Shown: positions 26,195 to 35,843 of the stretch, in pieces | Layout of the letters: every line of letters starts with the position of its first letter | Numbering within the stretch: position 1 is the first letter of the stretch | The notes under the pieces: model-generated | Database searches by the model: none | What the model was told of the DNA's origin: nothing | What the model saw: only the letters and a program-made list of their open reading frames with translations | Made by a program: the position numbers and the translations under genes | Assembly: GCA_964437365.1 (NCBI GenBank) | Contig: CAYTGM010000022.1 | Location: 1-64,000, forward strand | Source of the DNA: CAYTGM01 sp964437365 | Lineage (GTDB): Bacteria > Sumerlaeota > Sumerlaeia > SLMS01 | DNA length: 64,000 bases | Direction: 5' to 3'

Positions 26195-27685
26195 CTACAA
26201 GTTGTAAATCTCGGAATACTTCTGATTCATATAGTCTATAAGAGGTTCACAGCTGACCTTCTCTCCGGTTACTTTTTCAACCAGGTCACGCGCAAGGTGC
26301 CTGCGTCCGTACTGATGTATGTTTTCCCGGAGCCAGGCCAGGGTTGGAGCGAACTGACCGCTTTCAACTTCATTCCACATCCCCGGTCTGTCGGATTCCA
26401 TTTTCTTCGTTAACATGGCATTGTATATATTTCCAACGGAGTAAGTCGGAAAATACCCAAAAGAGCCATATGCCCAATGAACATCCTGTAAGCAGCCCTT
26501 TGAATCGTCTGGTACATCAAGGTTGAGATATTTTTTATAGAGCTCATTCCAGGCACTGGGCAGATCTTCGGTCTTCAGGTCTCCATCAAAAATGGCAAGT
26601 TCCAGCTCAAAGCGGATAATAACATGGAGATTGTAGCAGACTTCATCGGCCTCGACGCGAGTGAATCCCGGTTTGACTTCGTTCATTGCTTTATAGAAAT
26701 CATTTACGGTCACTCCATCGAGCTGACCCGGGTAGTATTGCTTCATGATTGGCAAATAGTGCTTCCAGAAGCTCCTGCTGCGCGCTATACGGACCTCCCA
26801 GAAACGTGATTGTGATTCATGTATGCCTAGGCTGGGTGCATCAAAGAAGGGAGATCGTGCATCTTCTTTCTTGAATCCCTGCTCATACATTGCGTGGCCG
26901 GCCTCATGAACCGTTGCGAGAAGAGATTCCAGTCCCATGTATTCATCGTATCGCGTGGTTATTCTCACGTCCCCATACCCAAGAGTTGTACAGAATGGGT
27001 GGGCTGTAACATCCTGACGTCCTGCATTGAGATCATAGCCAATATCTCTGGCTACACGCAGGCCGAATTCTTTCTGTGTATCAATGGACCATTTTTGTTC
27101 GAGAAAACTTGTGTCAACTTTTTGGGAGCCCATGATTTTATCAAGAAGAGTTACTGTTGATTCTTTCAGTGGTTTGAAGAGTTCGTGTATACTCGCTGCG
27201 GTGAGTCCTCTTTCGTAGGGGGGGACTAACGCATCCCATGGCTTTTCTTCATAGCCATAGCACTCGGCTGCTTCTCGGGTCAGTTGGATGATATTGTTGA
27301 GAGCAGGGGAGAAGATAGAAAAGTCTTTCTTTCGCTTTGCTTCTGTCCAAACCGAGAATGCTTTGGCAGTCTCCATGGAAAGTTCACTAACGAGTCTTGA
27401 TGGAAGCTTGCATGCTCGGTCTCGAACGAACTCTAGCTCTCGAATCCAGGGAATCACGTCACCAGTATACTCATCGGATTCCTTAACGGAATCAATAAGT
27501 TCACCCATCTCTGGCCGAACAAGCTTTTCATGACTGATCGAGTTGATGGTGGTAATCTGTTGCGCCCTTGACTGGGCCCCATTTGGTGGCATGTATGTTT
27601 GATGATCCCATGACAATACTGATTCTGCATGGTTTAAGTCAGCGATTTCACCGTAAGCTTCTTGCAATTTCTTGAAATTGGACAC
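26195..27685 (-). CDS. M32 family metallocarboxypeptidase
   Basis: 496-residue cytosolic carboxypeptidase of the Taq type. The zinc motif HEAGHAMYEQGF (HExxH), the downstream GIHESQSRFWE glutamate and the DEVCYNLHVIIRFELE helix are all present. SWDHQTYMPPNGAQSRAQQ near the N-terminus is also characteristic. Length is normal for M32. It removes C-terminal residues from peptides, with broad specificity in known members. It is convergent with nif3 (13-bp gap) and divergent from the secreted protein at 27823. Confidence 0.95.
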   Translation of the reverse strand: MSNFKKLQEAYGEIADLNHAESVLSWDHQTYMPPNGAQSRAQQITTINSISHEKLVRPEMGELIDSVKESDEYTGDVIPWIRELEFVRDRACKLPSRLVSELSMETAKAFSVWTEAKRKKDFSIFSPALNNIIQLTREAAECYGYEEKPWDALVPPYERGLTAASIHELFKPLKESTVTLLDKIMGSQKVDTSFLEQKWSIDTQKEFGLRVARDIGYDLNAGRQDVTAHPFCTTLGYGDVRITTRYDEYMGLESLLATVHEAGHAMYEQGFKKEDARSPFFDAPSLGIHESQSRFWEVRIARSRSFWKHYLPIMKQYYPGQLDGVTVNDFYKAMNEVKPGFTRVEADEVCYNLHVIIRFELELAIFDGDLKTEDLPSAWNELYKKYLNLDVPDDSKGCLQDVHWAYGSFGYFPTYSVGNIYNAMLTKKMESDRPGMWNEVESGQFAPTLAWLRENIHQYGRRHLARDLVEKVTGEKVSCEPLIDYMNQKYSEIYNL

Positions 27686-27822
27686 TGTCTGTCTCCTCGT
27701 GTTGGTAACGGCGGGATCTGAGCATCAGTACTGAACTCGTGGCAAGGGAGAGATTTTTCATTTGCATTGGTCACGTCGATTTCCTATCCTCAATTTGTAA
27801 ACTTAATTAGGAGTAGGGGATT

Positions 27823-29721
27823 ATGAAAAGGAAAACTGCTGCACCCCTCATTGCAACTTTATTTATCGCCAATCTGGGATACACGGAAACGCTTCTCATC
27901 GGGGATGAATCGGTGGAAGCTATCTATTGGAAATCTGCTTCTGAATCTTCCCAACCTGTGCCACTATCAGGTCAATTTAACTTTGAAGCACTGAGGGTTG
28001 AAGTACTCAATTTACATTCATCGGTATTCGTACCTTCAGGGGATCCTCATAGTATCTGGTTTGTTGATTATGAGGAAAACGACGTGGAAATGGTCGACAG
28101 CTTTTCCGAAAATCAATTTGTCCAGTCTATGGGCAGAACAATGAACGAACCAGGATTCCTCTGTCTCATCATGACAGAAGGGCAGGGCACTCGTTCTGGA
28201 AAAGTTCACAAGTATGTCTATAATTCTATTCAACAGACCTGGAGCAGCACTCTTCTAGGTGACACGGATCCTGGGCTGGATGGGGTGCTCTATTCTAATG
28301 AAGCTATTCTGGATCTGGGGCAGGACAGAGTTGCTTTGCTCTTCGATCCTGGTAGTAATCTGACTGTAAGCTGGAGTGATTTAAGTCAACAATCTCCCAG
28401 TTATTTCGATACTGAAATTGTTGGTCGGGCAGATCCTTATCTGTCTTACGGAATTGATGATACTTTTTTCGTCTATACCCGCTCAGGGCAATCGGACCCT
28501 ACCGATGGAATTGTTTTCTTTGAACGTACTACAGGTCAGGAAGTCACCATCACTGATGAAGACTACCTGAGCTCTGACTTGTTCGTTCGAGGAGCAAATG
28601 GGTACCTTATTGCTAAAGACTCACCTCAGCTACTCCTGTCCCTGGAGCAAGGAGACCTGGATCTGCATGAGGCTCCCTACGAAACTGGAACAGAGCAGAG
28701 TCTTTTCGACTATGATGTAGATCAGACTTCCTCTTCACCACTATTAGAATTTGGTCAGGCCCTGACGGCCTATACGAACAATGGTGATTCTGTAGCTTTT
28801 CACAACTTTGATCAATCTGAACTCTACTTTCTGAATTCATTAACCAAAGAGCTTGAGCTACGGCACCTTTATCAATGGGGAGATGGAGCTCCCTTTGGCA
28901 ATATCCTTGATCTTGCCAACCACCCCAGCCTGGGATTACTTGGGCTTGTAAAGAGAGCCGATCAGCGGATTGATCTGGTTCAGGTCGATTTCATTTGCGG
29001 GGATCGAATTACGCTTTCGGATAATTTCGAGGGTAGAGCGCTGGAATTTCTTTCAGTTTCAGATTCAGGGACGACATTCCTTTATGAAAGCGAAGTCGAC
29101 GAATCATCGAGCCTTTTGACTCATGTCTATAAAATTGACCCAACGCAGTTTACTTCGTTCGAGGAAGAGTCACCATTCGGCACTGCAAGCTTTGCCAGGT
29201 ATCCACTCTCAGTGACCGCCGTGAATGATAATCTTGTGGCCCTGCTGTATCCTGTTTTCGAAGGGGCGGAAATTCAGTTCGTTGGAACATTGTCCACTCT
29301 CTTTTCGGGTGAGCCAGGTACTAACTTGAGCCTCAATGGGCCCAAAGCCCGGCATATTGCAAGTAGTGGAGGAGATGTCTATCTCTATGGTGTCTTCCCG
29401 CAAAGACTCTATTCATTGAATCCATCCACTTCACAATTCGAAGAGATTTCTCTATCGGATTCTGAGAACTTCCCTGCCTCCATGAATTACCCTTCAGACT
29501 TTATCGTTTCGAACGGATATGGATATATTGCCTCTGGCTCTTCTGCTGATGTTGTCAGAATCGATCTCTCCAATGGGAGTTGGACTACAATCATGAACGA
29601 TCGCCCAACTGATATCCATTTAGACTTACTCGGTTATACACCGTACAGAACGATGCAGTTGACTATTACTCCATTGGACCTTGAAAACCTTGAGATTCCT
29701 GTGGCCTGGCAACTTCATTAA
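27823..29721 (+). CDS. Secreted beta-rich hypothetical protein (632 aa)
   Basis: The N-terminus MKRKTAAPLIATLFIANLGYTE looks like a Sec signal peptide cleaved near residue 21. The mature chain is acidic, poor in Lys, and consists of short alternating strands (for example PHSIWFVDYEENDVEMVDS, GDVYLYGVFPQRLYSLNPST and GYGYIASGSSADVVRIDLSNGSW), a pattern like a beta-propeller with an incomplete repeat. No catalytic motif was found. AGGAGTAGGGG precedes the ATG. The SGNH hydrolase gene follows 15 bp later, so the two secreted proteins are probably made together. Confidence 0.75.
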   Translation: MKRKTAAPLIATLFIANLGYTETLLIGDESVEAIYWKSASESSQPVPLSGQFNFEALRVEVLNLHSSVFVPSGDPHSIWFVDYEENDVEMVDSFSENQFVQSMGRTMNEPGFLCLIMTEGQGTRSGKVHKYVYNSIQQTWSSTLLGDTDPGLDGVLYSNEAILDLGQDRVALLFDPGSNLTVSWSDLSQQSPSYFDTEIVGRADPYLSYGIDDTFFVYTRSGQSDPTDGIVFFERTTGQEVTITDEDYLSSDLFVRGANGYLIAKDSPQLLLSLEQGDLDLHEAPYETGTEQSLFDYDVDQTSSSPLLEFGQALTAYTNNGDSVAFHNFDQSELYFLNSLTKELELRHLYQWGDGAPFGNILDLANHPSLGLLGLVKRADQRIDLVQVDFICGDRITLSDNFEGRALEFLSVSDSGTTFLYESEVDESSSLLTHVYKIDPTQFTSFEEESPFGTASFARYPLSVTAVNDNLVALLYPVFEGAEIQFVGTLSTLFSGEPGTNLSLNGPKARHIASSGGDVYLYGVFPQRLYSLNPSTSQFEEISLSDSENFPASMNYPSDFIVSNGYGYIASGSSADVVRIDLSNGSWTTIMNDRPTDIHLDLLGYTPYRTMQLTITPLDLENLEIPVAWQLH

Positions 29722-29736
29722 ATAGGACATTGCCGG

Positions 29737-30531
29737 ATGAGTATTTCCTCCCTGGTAACAAAACTTTCGATCTTCCTCGTTCTCCTTTATTGTTCTATTG
29801 ATCGGGTTTCAGGTGACATAAGTCAGACTTCTGACGGTTGCCATGAGCCGAAACCAAGGGATCGCACGGATTTGCCTTTGGGCAAGTGGACGGAGCACTA
29901 CTTTGATCGGATAGACACTTTTGAGGAAGAGAACAGGAGTCTGGATCCTGAGACGGAATACGCTCTCTTTGTGGGTGATTCCCTCACCGAAGGCTTTCCT
30001 CTTCAGGTGCATTTCCCGCAATTCCCGACCGTGAATCGGGGAATCGTGTCAGATGGCTTATGTGAGTATCCAGGGGGGTCTCTCAATCGAGGCCTAGCGA
30101 ATCGTCTTTGCGAAAGTGTTTTCAACTGTCAGCCAGGCATCATTTTCCTACTCATGGGGACCAATGATCTTCCTTCAAAAGATGTCCCGCTCAGTTATTG
30201 GGTTGAGGCATATGAAGAAATCCTCGATAACATTAAAGAAGAATCTCCAGAAGCTCAGGTCGTCCTTCACACTCTGCCACCTACCGGTACTGCCTACAAG
30301 AGGCATGCATTTTTGAACCCTCGCATTGAGATGTTTAATCTTGAAATCAAGAAGATCGCTAAAGAGCGGAGTCTCCCACTGATCGATCTATACGAGCTTC
30401 TCATAGACGAAGAAGGTTTGCTTAAGAAGGAGTATACACTGGATGGTCTCCATATTAAAAAGGAGCACTACACCCTTTGGGCGCATCACGCGAGGCCGTA
30501 TCTCATCGATAAATATGGTATTCCTGACTGA
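29737..30531 (+). CDS. SGNH/GDSL-family hydrolase, secreted
   Basis: 264 residues with an N-terminal hydrophobic export signal (KLSIFLVLLYCSIDRVSG). The SGNH blocks are in order: FVGDSLTEGF (nucleophile Ser), VNRGIVSDGL (Gly), LLMGTNDLPS (Asn) and TLDGLHIKKEHY (Asp-His). The family hydrolyses esters of lipids or acylated glycans; the block III and V layout resembles the GDSL lipase/acylhydrolase group that acts on platelet-activating factor-like or polysaccharide esters. The exact substrate is unknown. It follows the secreted 632-aa protein. Confidence 0.9.
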   Translation: MSISSLVTKLSIFLVLLYCSIDRVSGDISQTSDGCHEPKPRDRTDLPLGKWTEHYFDRIDTFEEENRSLDPETEYALFVGDSLTEGFPLQVHFPQFPTVNRGIVSDGLCEYPGGSLNRGLANRLCESVFNCQPGIIFLLMGTNDLPSKDVPLSYWVEAYEEILDNIKEESPEAQVVLHTLPPTGTAYKRHAFLNPRIEMFNLEIKKIAKERSLPLIDLYELLIDEEGLLKKEYTLDGLHIKKEHYTLWAHHARPYLIDKYGIPD

Positions 30532-30561
30532 AATGTGAGTCGAGGGGGTGATGTTGAAAAG

Positions 30562-30885
30562 TTAGACCCCTGAGAGTATAGCGGCGAATATGAAAACCAG
30601 ATAGAATCCCCCAATTAAGAGTAAGGGGAGAAACATGAGCACCGTTCCTATGATTGATAGGATAAGCCCAACCTTCGCAAGAGTACTCTCATTTTCCTGC
30701 ATGGCCATCCAGCACATCACGATTGCCACAGGACAAAGACAGGCACATGCCCCTGTCAGCCCGATGATGCTGAATACAAACCCCGTAATTGCTAGAGTGG
30801 ACTCTTGATTGTCATCTCGAGGAGTTTGTGGCAGCTGGGGAGGAGTCAGCGCATTTTCTTGAAACCTTGGGTCCTGATCCTGCAT
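30562..30885 (-). CDS. DUF4190-like small membrane protein
   Basis: 107 residues: a Pro/Gln-rich cytosolic head (about 1-30), then AITGFVFSIIGLTGACACLCPVAIVMCWMAM and VGLILSIIGTVLMFLPLLLIGGFYLVFIF, two hydrophobic spans separated by a charged loop. The arrangement of helices around a conserved GLILSIIG-type motif resembles DUF4190. Function unknown. It converges with the SGNH hydrolase gene and is divergent from the nuclease gene. Confidence 0.75.
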   Translation of the reverse strand: MQDQDPRFQENALTPPQLPQTPRDDNQESTLAITGFVFSIIGLTGACACLCPVAIVMCWMAMQENESTLAKVGLILSIIGTVLMFLPLLLIGGFYLVFIFAAILSGV

Positions 30886-31021
30886 CTTGATATCTCTGCT
30901 TATATTCCTTCAAGTGCCTTTTCATCATTACATTTGAAGAAGTGGATTATTTTCATAGACCTTCATCCCAATTAGAGAAACGCTCATCAAAACTGAATCG
31001 GTACAAAGGAGCAGGAAACCT

Positions 31022-32437
31022 ATGAAGCTTTTATTCTGGGGGGCAACTGGAACCACAACAGGATCACATCATCTGCTTCAAGTAGAAGGCGACTATATTG
31101 CTCTCGATTGTGGGTTGTTTCAAGGGAAGCGTTCTGAGTTCTATGAGAGGAACAAGGAGTTCCCGGTGGATCCTTCACAAGTGGATAATCTGATTCTCAG
31201 TCACGCACATATTGATCATTCCGGCAATATACCGAATTTCGTGAAACAGGGTTTTTTAGGCAGAGTGATTGCCACACATGCAACCAGTGATTTGTGTCGA
31301 GCAATGCTTCTTGATTCGGCTCATATTCAGGAGAAGGAAACGGAGTGGTTGAACAAGAAGAAGGCAAAGAAAAATGAACCAGCGGTAGAACCTTTATATA
31401 CAATGAAAGATGCTGAGCAATCTCTGGAGCTCTTTCAAAGCTTCACTTATTACAGGAACTTCCCCGTTACAGAAAACGTTACTGTCAAGTTTCTGGATGC
31501 AGGTCATATTCTTGGGAGTGCACAGGTACAGCTTGATATAAAACTCAGCTCAGATAAGGAGCATCGTCTTGTATTCAGTGGAGACATAGGCAGGGGGAAG
31601 AGGGCGATCTTGCGAGAGCCAGAAATTCCTTCTGAAACAGATACACTGATTATGGAGAGTACTTACGGGGATCGGATCTCTCCTCCTGTCGACAACTTGC
31701 GCCAGGAATTGAGAGACCTTGTTCAAAAAGTATATGATAGAGGCGGTAAGATAATCATTCCGGCCTTCAGCGTGGGCAGAACACAGGAAATTGTCTATCA
31801 GCTGAATTGCCTCTTTAATGATGGTGAGCTCCCAAGGATGAAGATTTTTGTCGATTCACCGCTTTCAACAAACGTTACTCAGGTCTTTCGTTCACACCCA
31901 GAATGCTTCAACAGGCTTACCCACGACGAACTGATGGAAGATGATGACGTTTTCGGTTTCGAAAACCTCCGCTATACACGCAACGTTCAGGATTCCAAGA
32001 ACCTGAATACCATGGAGGAACCAATGGTGATCATCTCCGCTTCAGGAATGTGTGAGACCGGTCGGATTCTGCATCATCTTCGTAATTCCATCGAGGATCC
32101 CAAAAACTGTGTGTTAATTGTTGGATTCCAGGCAGAGCATACGCTTGGCAGAAGACTGGTCGAGAAACAGGACAAGGTAAAGATTTTCGGTGAAACTCAT
32201 CCGAGAAGATGCGAGGTTAAGGTGCTTAATGGGTTCTCCGCTCACGCGGATCAGAACGAGCTTCGTGATTATGTTTTCCGGGTCCACGCTAGAAGTGGAG
32301 GAAAACTGAAGAGGGTATATCTCGTACACGGAGAAACAGACGCGCAGAACGATTTGAAGGACTATATCGAGTCTTCTCTGTCAGTTGAGACGATCATTCC
32401 AGCCCGAGGCGAATCCTTCGACCTCATCACACCCTAA
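31022..32437 (+). CDS. Metallo-beta-lactamase/beta-CASP ribonuclease
   Basis: 471-residue zinc nuclease of the CPSF73/Ysh1-like bacterial group. Motifs are SHAHIDHSGNIP (HxHxDH), DAGHILGSAQV, FSGDIGRGKRAIL, ESTYGDR, then the beta-CASP inserts IIPAFSVGRTQE and SASGMCETGRILHHL, and the final histidine in GFSAHADQNEL. All metal ligands appear intact. Such enzymes cut or trim RNA from the 5' or 3' side. No KH domain is attached. AAAGGAGCAGG precedes the start. It is followed by ridA. Confidence 0.94.
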   Translation: MKLLFWGATGTTTGSHHLLQVEGDYIALDCGLFQGKRSEFYERNKEFPVDPSQVDNLILSHAHIDHSGNIPNFVKQGFLGRVIATHATSDLCRAMLLDSAHIQEKETEWLNKKKAKKNEPAVEPLYTMKDAEQSLELFQSFTYYRNFPVTENVTVKFLDAGHILGSAQVQLDIKLSSDKEHRLVFSGDIGRGKRAILREPEIPSETDTLIMESTYGDRISPPVDNLRQELRDLVQKVYDRGGKIIIPAFSVGRTQEIVYQLNCLFNDGELPRMKIFVDSPLSTNVTQVFRSHPECFNRLTHDELMEDDDVFGFENLRYTRNVQDSKNLNTMEEPMVIISASGMCETGRILHHLRNSIEDPKNCVLIVGFQAEHTLGRRLVEKQDKVKIFGETHPRRCEVKVLNGFSAHADQNELRDYVFRVHARSGGKLKRVYLVHGETDAQNDLKDYIESSLSVETIIPARGESFDLITP

Positions 32438-32529
32438 GAGCGACATCATGAGAACGAGATTCTGTTGCATTTCAAGATCTGTTGTTCAGAATAAGTTCAT
32501 CAGACAAATCTTCCAGGAGCCTGATTCAC

Positions 32530-32946
32530 ATGGCAGAACGTGTTTCAATCTATGTTGAAGGTGCCCCAAAAGCTTTCGGTCACTTTTCTCAAGTCATCAA
32601 GTATGGAAATCAATTGCATATCAGCGGCCAGCTGCCGGTCGATCCTGAAACGAACCGTCTAGTCAGCGATGAAGCTGGCGCTCAGGCAAAAGCCGTTTTC
32701 AATCACCTTTCACTCATCATGCAAGCATGTGCTGGACAACTGTCCAATATTCTTGCAACGAAACTCTATCTGATCGACCTGAAGGATCACAGTGCTATAG
32801 ATAAAGTCAGTCGAGAGGTCTTTTTCTTCACTCCTCCGGCAAGGTCAGTCATCCAGGTTGCAGGCTTACCGTTTGGGGCTCGTATCATGATTGATGCAGT
32901 GGCAGAGCTGAACCCGGTTGAACTGAAAGGTTCGTCGCTTCTTTAA
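32530..32946 (+). CDS. ridA: RidA-family enamine/imine deaminase
   Basis: 138-residue trimeric-type protein that hydrolyses reactive 2-aminoacrylate and related imines. The catalytic Arg is R105 in PPARSVIQVAGLP, and GNQLHISGQLPVDPETN and ILATKLYLIDLKD are standard. The frame begins at 32482, but ATG 32530 has CAGGAG upstream and gives the usual length. The N-terminus MAERVSIYVEGAPKAFGHFSQ fits RidA-like proteins. Confidence 0.93.
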   Translation: MAERVSIYVEGAPKAFGHFSQVIKYGNQLHISGQLPVDPETNRLVSDEAGAQAKAVFNHLSLIMQACAGQLSNILATKLYLIDLKDHSAIDKVSREVFFFTPPARSVIQVAGLPFGARIMIDAVAELNPVELKGSSLL

Positions 32947-33006
32947 GTTCCAGTCTTTTGCGTTACGGTGGGCGAGGGAGGACTACTTCCCTTCGGAGAT
33001 CGACAC

Positions 33007-33447
33007 ATGGTGAAAAGACTAATCGTTGTTGCCGTGCTCATACTTGGAGCACTTGTTGGAGCAGCATTTTTTCTTGGAATTCTCGACTGGCAAACAACAG
33101 AGACCAAGTTGAGAGTCGAGGCGAGCAAAGCAACCAGTCAGGTCAAGTCTGCCATCAATGAAGGGGTATCCGCACCTTCCACAGGAGGCTCCGTGGAAGA
33201 TGCTGTCGCTTGTCGTAATAATCTGAAACGAATCGAGTCTGCAAAAAGAGCTGCCGCGGAAAGGCTTGGGCTCACGACAAGCTCAGTCAGTTGGGACGCC
33301 GTACTGAAAGAAATGGGAGGCAAGAGACCGTCCTGCCCCAATGGAGGTGAATATTCGCTGGGAAACAACCAGGTTAATGCACGCTGCTCTGTTTCAGGAA
33401 ATGGAACGACAGCGAAAGAAGATGATCATCTTCTGGCAAACTACTAA
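33007..33447 (+). CDS. Membrane-anchored protein with pseudopilin-like C-terminal domain
   Basis: 146 residues. An N-terminal helix LIVVAVLILGALVGAAFFLGI anchors it, but there is no prepilin cleavage motif (no Gly-Phe/Met-Thr-Leu-x-Glu). The C-terminal part ACRNNLKRIESAKRAAAERLG, W...VLKEMGG, SCPNGGEYSLG and ARCSVSGNG matches the small domain seen at the end of many GspG-like pseudopilins in which a Cys pair brackets the CP.GG.Y.LG.....CS..G pattern. The gene lies immediately upstream of a true pseudopilin (33508) and may belong to the same assembly. The role is inferred from this context. Confidence 0.7.
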   Translation: MVKRLIVVAVLILGALVGAAFFLGILDWQTTETKLRVEASKATSQVKSAINEGVSAPSTGGSVEDAVACRNNLKRIESAKRAAAERLGLTTSSVSWDAVLKEMGGKRPSCPNGGEYSLGNNQVNARCSVSGNGTTAKEDDHLLANY

Positions 33448-33507
33448 CTCTTCCTTGAAATGTTCGGTCTGGTTCTGCTATGCACAGTTTATATGTCAGG
33501 ATCGGAG

Positions 33508-34137
33508 ATGAAATTGAAGTCAAAATTAAAAGCATTTACACTCATTGAGTTATTAGTATCAGTCGCCATCATTGCAATACTCGCAGCCATCGCTTTACCT
33601 AATTTCCTCGAGGCACAAACACGCGCCAAGGTAAGCCGCGCTAAGACAGACCTTCGCACTATTTCAGTCGGCGTCGAGATGTACCGCATCGATAATAACA
33701 GGTATCCGCCCGACGCTCAATTCAATGTGATGCCATATCTTGATCGACTCAGGAGATTGACCACCCCGATCTCCTACATGACTTCTGTTCCTGCAGACCC
33801 GTTCGCGAACATCAGCAAGATCGAGGAATATGCAGCTACCAAGCCTGTAAATCCCTATATAGATCCTACGACCGGTAAATACCATTATCCACTCACTTAT
33901 GATTTTGCCACACGAATGCTTCCAACCGGCGGCATAGAAGACGCAAATGCCTGGGCTTACATTTCATCCAGTCCAAATACTGTGCTCTGGGGATTAAGGT
34001 CGTGCGGACCGGACAAGAGTGCTGTTTGGCTTGGGGATGCTGAAGCACCTTACGATCCTACGAATGGAACCGTTAGTAAAGGAAATATCTATTGGACTGG
34101 CCCCGGAAAAGGTGAGGACCAGCCCCTTATCTATTGA
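33508..34137 (+). CDS. GspG-like type II secretion/pilus pseudopilin
   Basis: 209 residues. The class III signal is KAFTLIELLVSVAIIAILAAIALPNFLEAQ with Glu at position +5 after cleavage before Phe. The rest of the N-terminal helix is followed by TRAKVSRAKTDLRTISVGVEMYRIDNNRYPPDA, the usual GspG region, and a variable C-terminal domain with YDPTNGTVSKGNIYWTG. The frame starts upstream at 33460, but ATG 33508 with AGGATCGGAG before it fits the signal. A second GspG-like protein (56528) shares the end pattern YDPTNGT, suggesting parallel machines. Confidence 0.9.
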   Translation: MKLKSKLKAFTLIELLVSVAIIAILAAIALPNFLEAQTRAKVSRAKTDLRTISVGVEMYRIDNNRYPPDAQFNVMPYLDRLRRLTTPISYMTSVPADPFANISKIEEYAATKPVNPYIDPTTGKYHYPLTYDFATRMLPTGGIEDANAWAYISSSPNTVLWGLRSCGPDKSAVWLGDAEAPYDPTNGTVSKGNIYWTGPGKGEDQPLIY

Positions 34138-34193
34138 TCAGATCACTCATTGATTGATCTGGGAAACAGAACGGATCCGGTTGAGGATCATGC

Positions 34194-34586
34194 TTATTGT
34201 TTTTCATCTTCGATTCTAAGTGGACGATTGCTGGCATCGGAAATCGCACCATCGTTCACGGTGCCATCGCTGTTAAAGGAAAACCAGGCGATCTCATCGA
34301 ACGTTTGGCTGCGAATCACGAACAATGCTCCTCCATTGTCTAGACGCATAAGTGTTCCTTGATCTGAAGTTAATGGCTCACTGATGCCGTCAACGTCTGA
34401 ACCGGAAATCGCCGCGCGCGTCATCCAACCCGTAGGTGTGTCTGCCTGCGCTTCTGATGTAAATAAACTTCCTCTCTCAGGTTGCGCGGAACGGCTTTGA
34501 ATTGATGCTGCCAGAGTGAAGATCGCCACCACTGCGGCAACTGCCATCACTCTCCAGAAGTACGAATTTGCTATCGAATCTTTCAT
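34194..34586 (-). CDS. Exported hypothetical protein (130 aa)
   Basis: ATG 34586 has a strong GGAGGTC site 5 nt upstream and is preferred over 34613. The N-terminus holds one hydrophobic helix (VMAVAAVVAIFTLAASI), a signal anchor or cleavable peptide, followed by a polar Ser/Asp-rich domain containing GALFVIRSQTFDEIAWFSFNSDGTVNDG. No family recognised. It lies opposite in direction to the flanking pseudopilin and prmA genes. Confidence 0.65.
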   Translation of the reverse strand: MKDSIANSYFWRVMAVAAVVAIFTLAASIQSRSAQPERGSLFTSEAQADTPTGWMTRAAISGSDVDGISEPLTSDQGTLMRLDNGGALFVIRSQTFDEIAWFSFNSDGTVNDGAISDASNRPLRIEDEKQ

Positions 34587-34773
34587 GAAAAGACCTCCGA
34601 GTATTTTCTGCAAATCTTTGCAGGATCGTCATACTACAAGGAACGCAGTTCCAGAAGCAACACGCACATAGAAAAATAATCCTGAATCAGGTGATTCTAC
34701 GGGTGACATCCAAGCTCAGTTCGCGCCTCAATGAATTCGAAGAATATAACTCCAGAAAGCCTAGAACCCAAGT

Positions 34774-35715
34774 ATGCAGAAGAAATGGAACTCTATACGC
34801 CTCGAATTCAAAACTTCACCAACATCCGAAGATTGGGAAACATTTACCGCCATGCTGGGAACATGTCTATCAATCGAAGGGATTCAGGAAGGTGAAAGCC
34901 CTGAAGGAACAACCTGGGATGACCAAATTAAAGATGTAAGGATTTTCTTTTCTCAGCCCGACGAAGAACACCCGATCAGACTCCAGGATGCTGAAGAGGT
35001 GATTCGCGATTTTGCTCAGAGATTCCTTCCCGGGGCCGAATTTACTACCGAACAGGAAGAGTTTCCTGATCAGGACTGGGGGCAGAACTGGAAAGAATAT
35101 TTTCATCTCATGCGCATCGCAGATCAGCTCTACGTGGGTCCTCCCTGGGAAAGTGATCTGCCACCGGACGCGCCGGAAGGGGCCCGCGTGATCCAGATTG
35201 AGCCCGGGCAGGCATTCGGTACGGGATCTCATGAAACAACTCAGCTCTGTCTTCAATCTCTGGAAAAACTGGACCTGGAGGGTAAGACGGTCTTCGATCT
35301 TGGTGCGGGATCTGGTATCCTCGGCATAGGTGCCATCTTTCTCGGTGCAAAGTCCATCATCGCGGTAGAGTATGATCCTGTTTGCGAGGAAAACTTCTAT
35401 ATCAATGCCGATCTGAATGGCACCCGTGATCGCATGACCTTCATATGCACGGACAAACCTTCCGAGGCGAGGCAGATTGCCGCTGACAAAGGAATTAATG
35501 CGCCCGATCTGATCCTCTGCAATATGCTGAGCGAACGCTTCTATCCACTTCTGAATCAACTGAGAGCGTTCAACATTCCTCTCCTGCTCTCAGGCTTTCT
35601 TGTCAGTGAGGAAAAACAGGTACTTTCTGCTCTCGAACGAGAAGATTTCCAAGTCCAGGAGAAGTATGATCTCGTAGAGTGGATGGCCTTTCATTGTGTG
35701 CCTCGTCAGGGATAG
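34774..35715 (+). CDS. prmA: Ribosomal protein L11 methyltransferase PrmA
   Basis: 313-residue SAM-dependent enzyme that trimethylates ribosomal protein L11. The N-terminal domain has DQDWGQNWKEYFHLMRI and PPWES; the catalytic domain starts with IEPGQAFGTGSHETTQLCL, then VFDLGAGSGILGIGAIFLGAKSIIAVEYDP, and LILCNMLSERFYPLL where most PrmA have ANIL. Length and motifs are normal. The ribosome site before ATG 34774 is weak. It is the last gene before the 300-bp region with LacI-type sites. Confidence 0.93.
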   Translation: MQKKWNSIRLEFKTSPTSEDWETFTAMLGTCLSIEGIQEGESPEGTTWDDQIKDVRIFFSQPDEEHPIRLQDAEEVIRDFAQRFLPGAEFTTEQEEFPDQDWGQNWKEYFHLMRIADQLYVGPPWESDLPPDAPEGARVIQIEPGQAFGTGSHETTQLCLQSLEKLDLEGKTVFDLGAGSGILGIGAIFLGAKSIIAVEYDPVCEENFYINADLNGTRDRMTFICTDKPSEARQIAADKGINAPDLILCNMLSERFYPLLNQLRAFNIPLLLSGFLVSEEKQVLSALEREDFQVQEKYDLVEWMAFHCVPRQG

Positions 35716-35725
35716 CTTTCCCCAA

Positions 35726-35739
35726 TGTAACCGGTAACA
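35726..35739. promoter_or_regulatory. LacI-type operator-like palindrome TGTAACCGGTAACA
   Basis: The 14-mer fits TGTNACCGGTNACA, a symmetric sequence with the central CG typical of LacI/GntR-family operators. It lies about 290 bp before the permease gene and only 11 bp after prmA. Confidence 0.5.
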
Positions 35740-35843
35740 GTTATAAGTGATTAGAATCTTTCTGTCTTTCTTCTCCTTGCCCTGTCAGTCAGGTATCTTT
35801 TGTGTCCATTTTGTGTGGAATTTTGGTATTACTTGATTTAGAA

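Noticed and set aside
34140..34162. CAGATCA/TGATCTG inverted repeat as terminator
   Set aside because: No T-run follows and the stem is short; could be chance.
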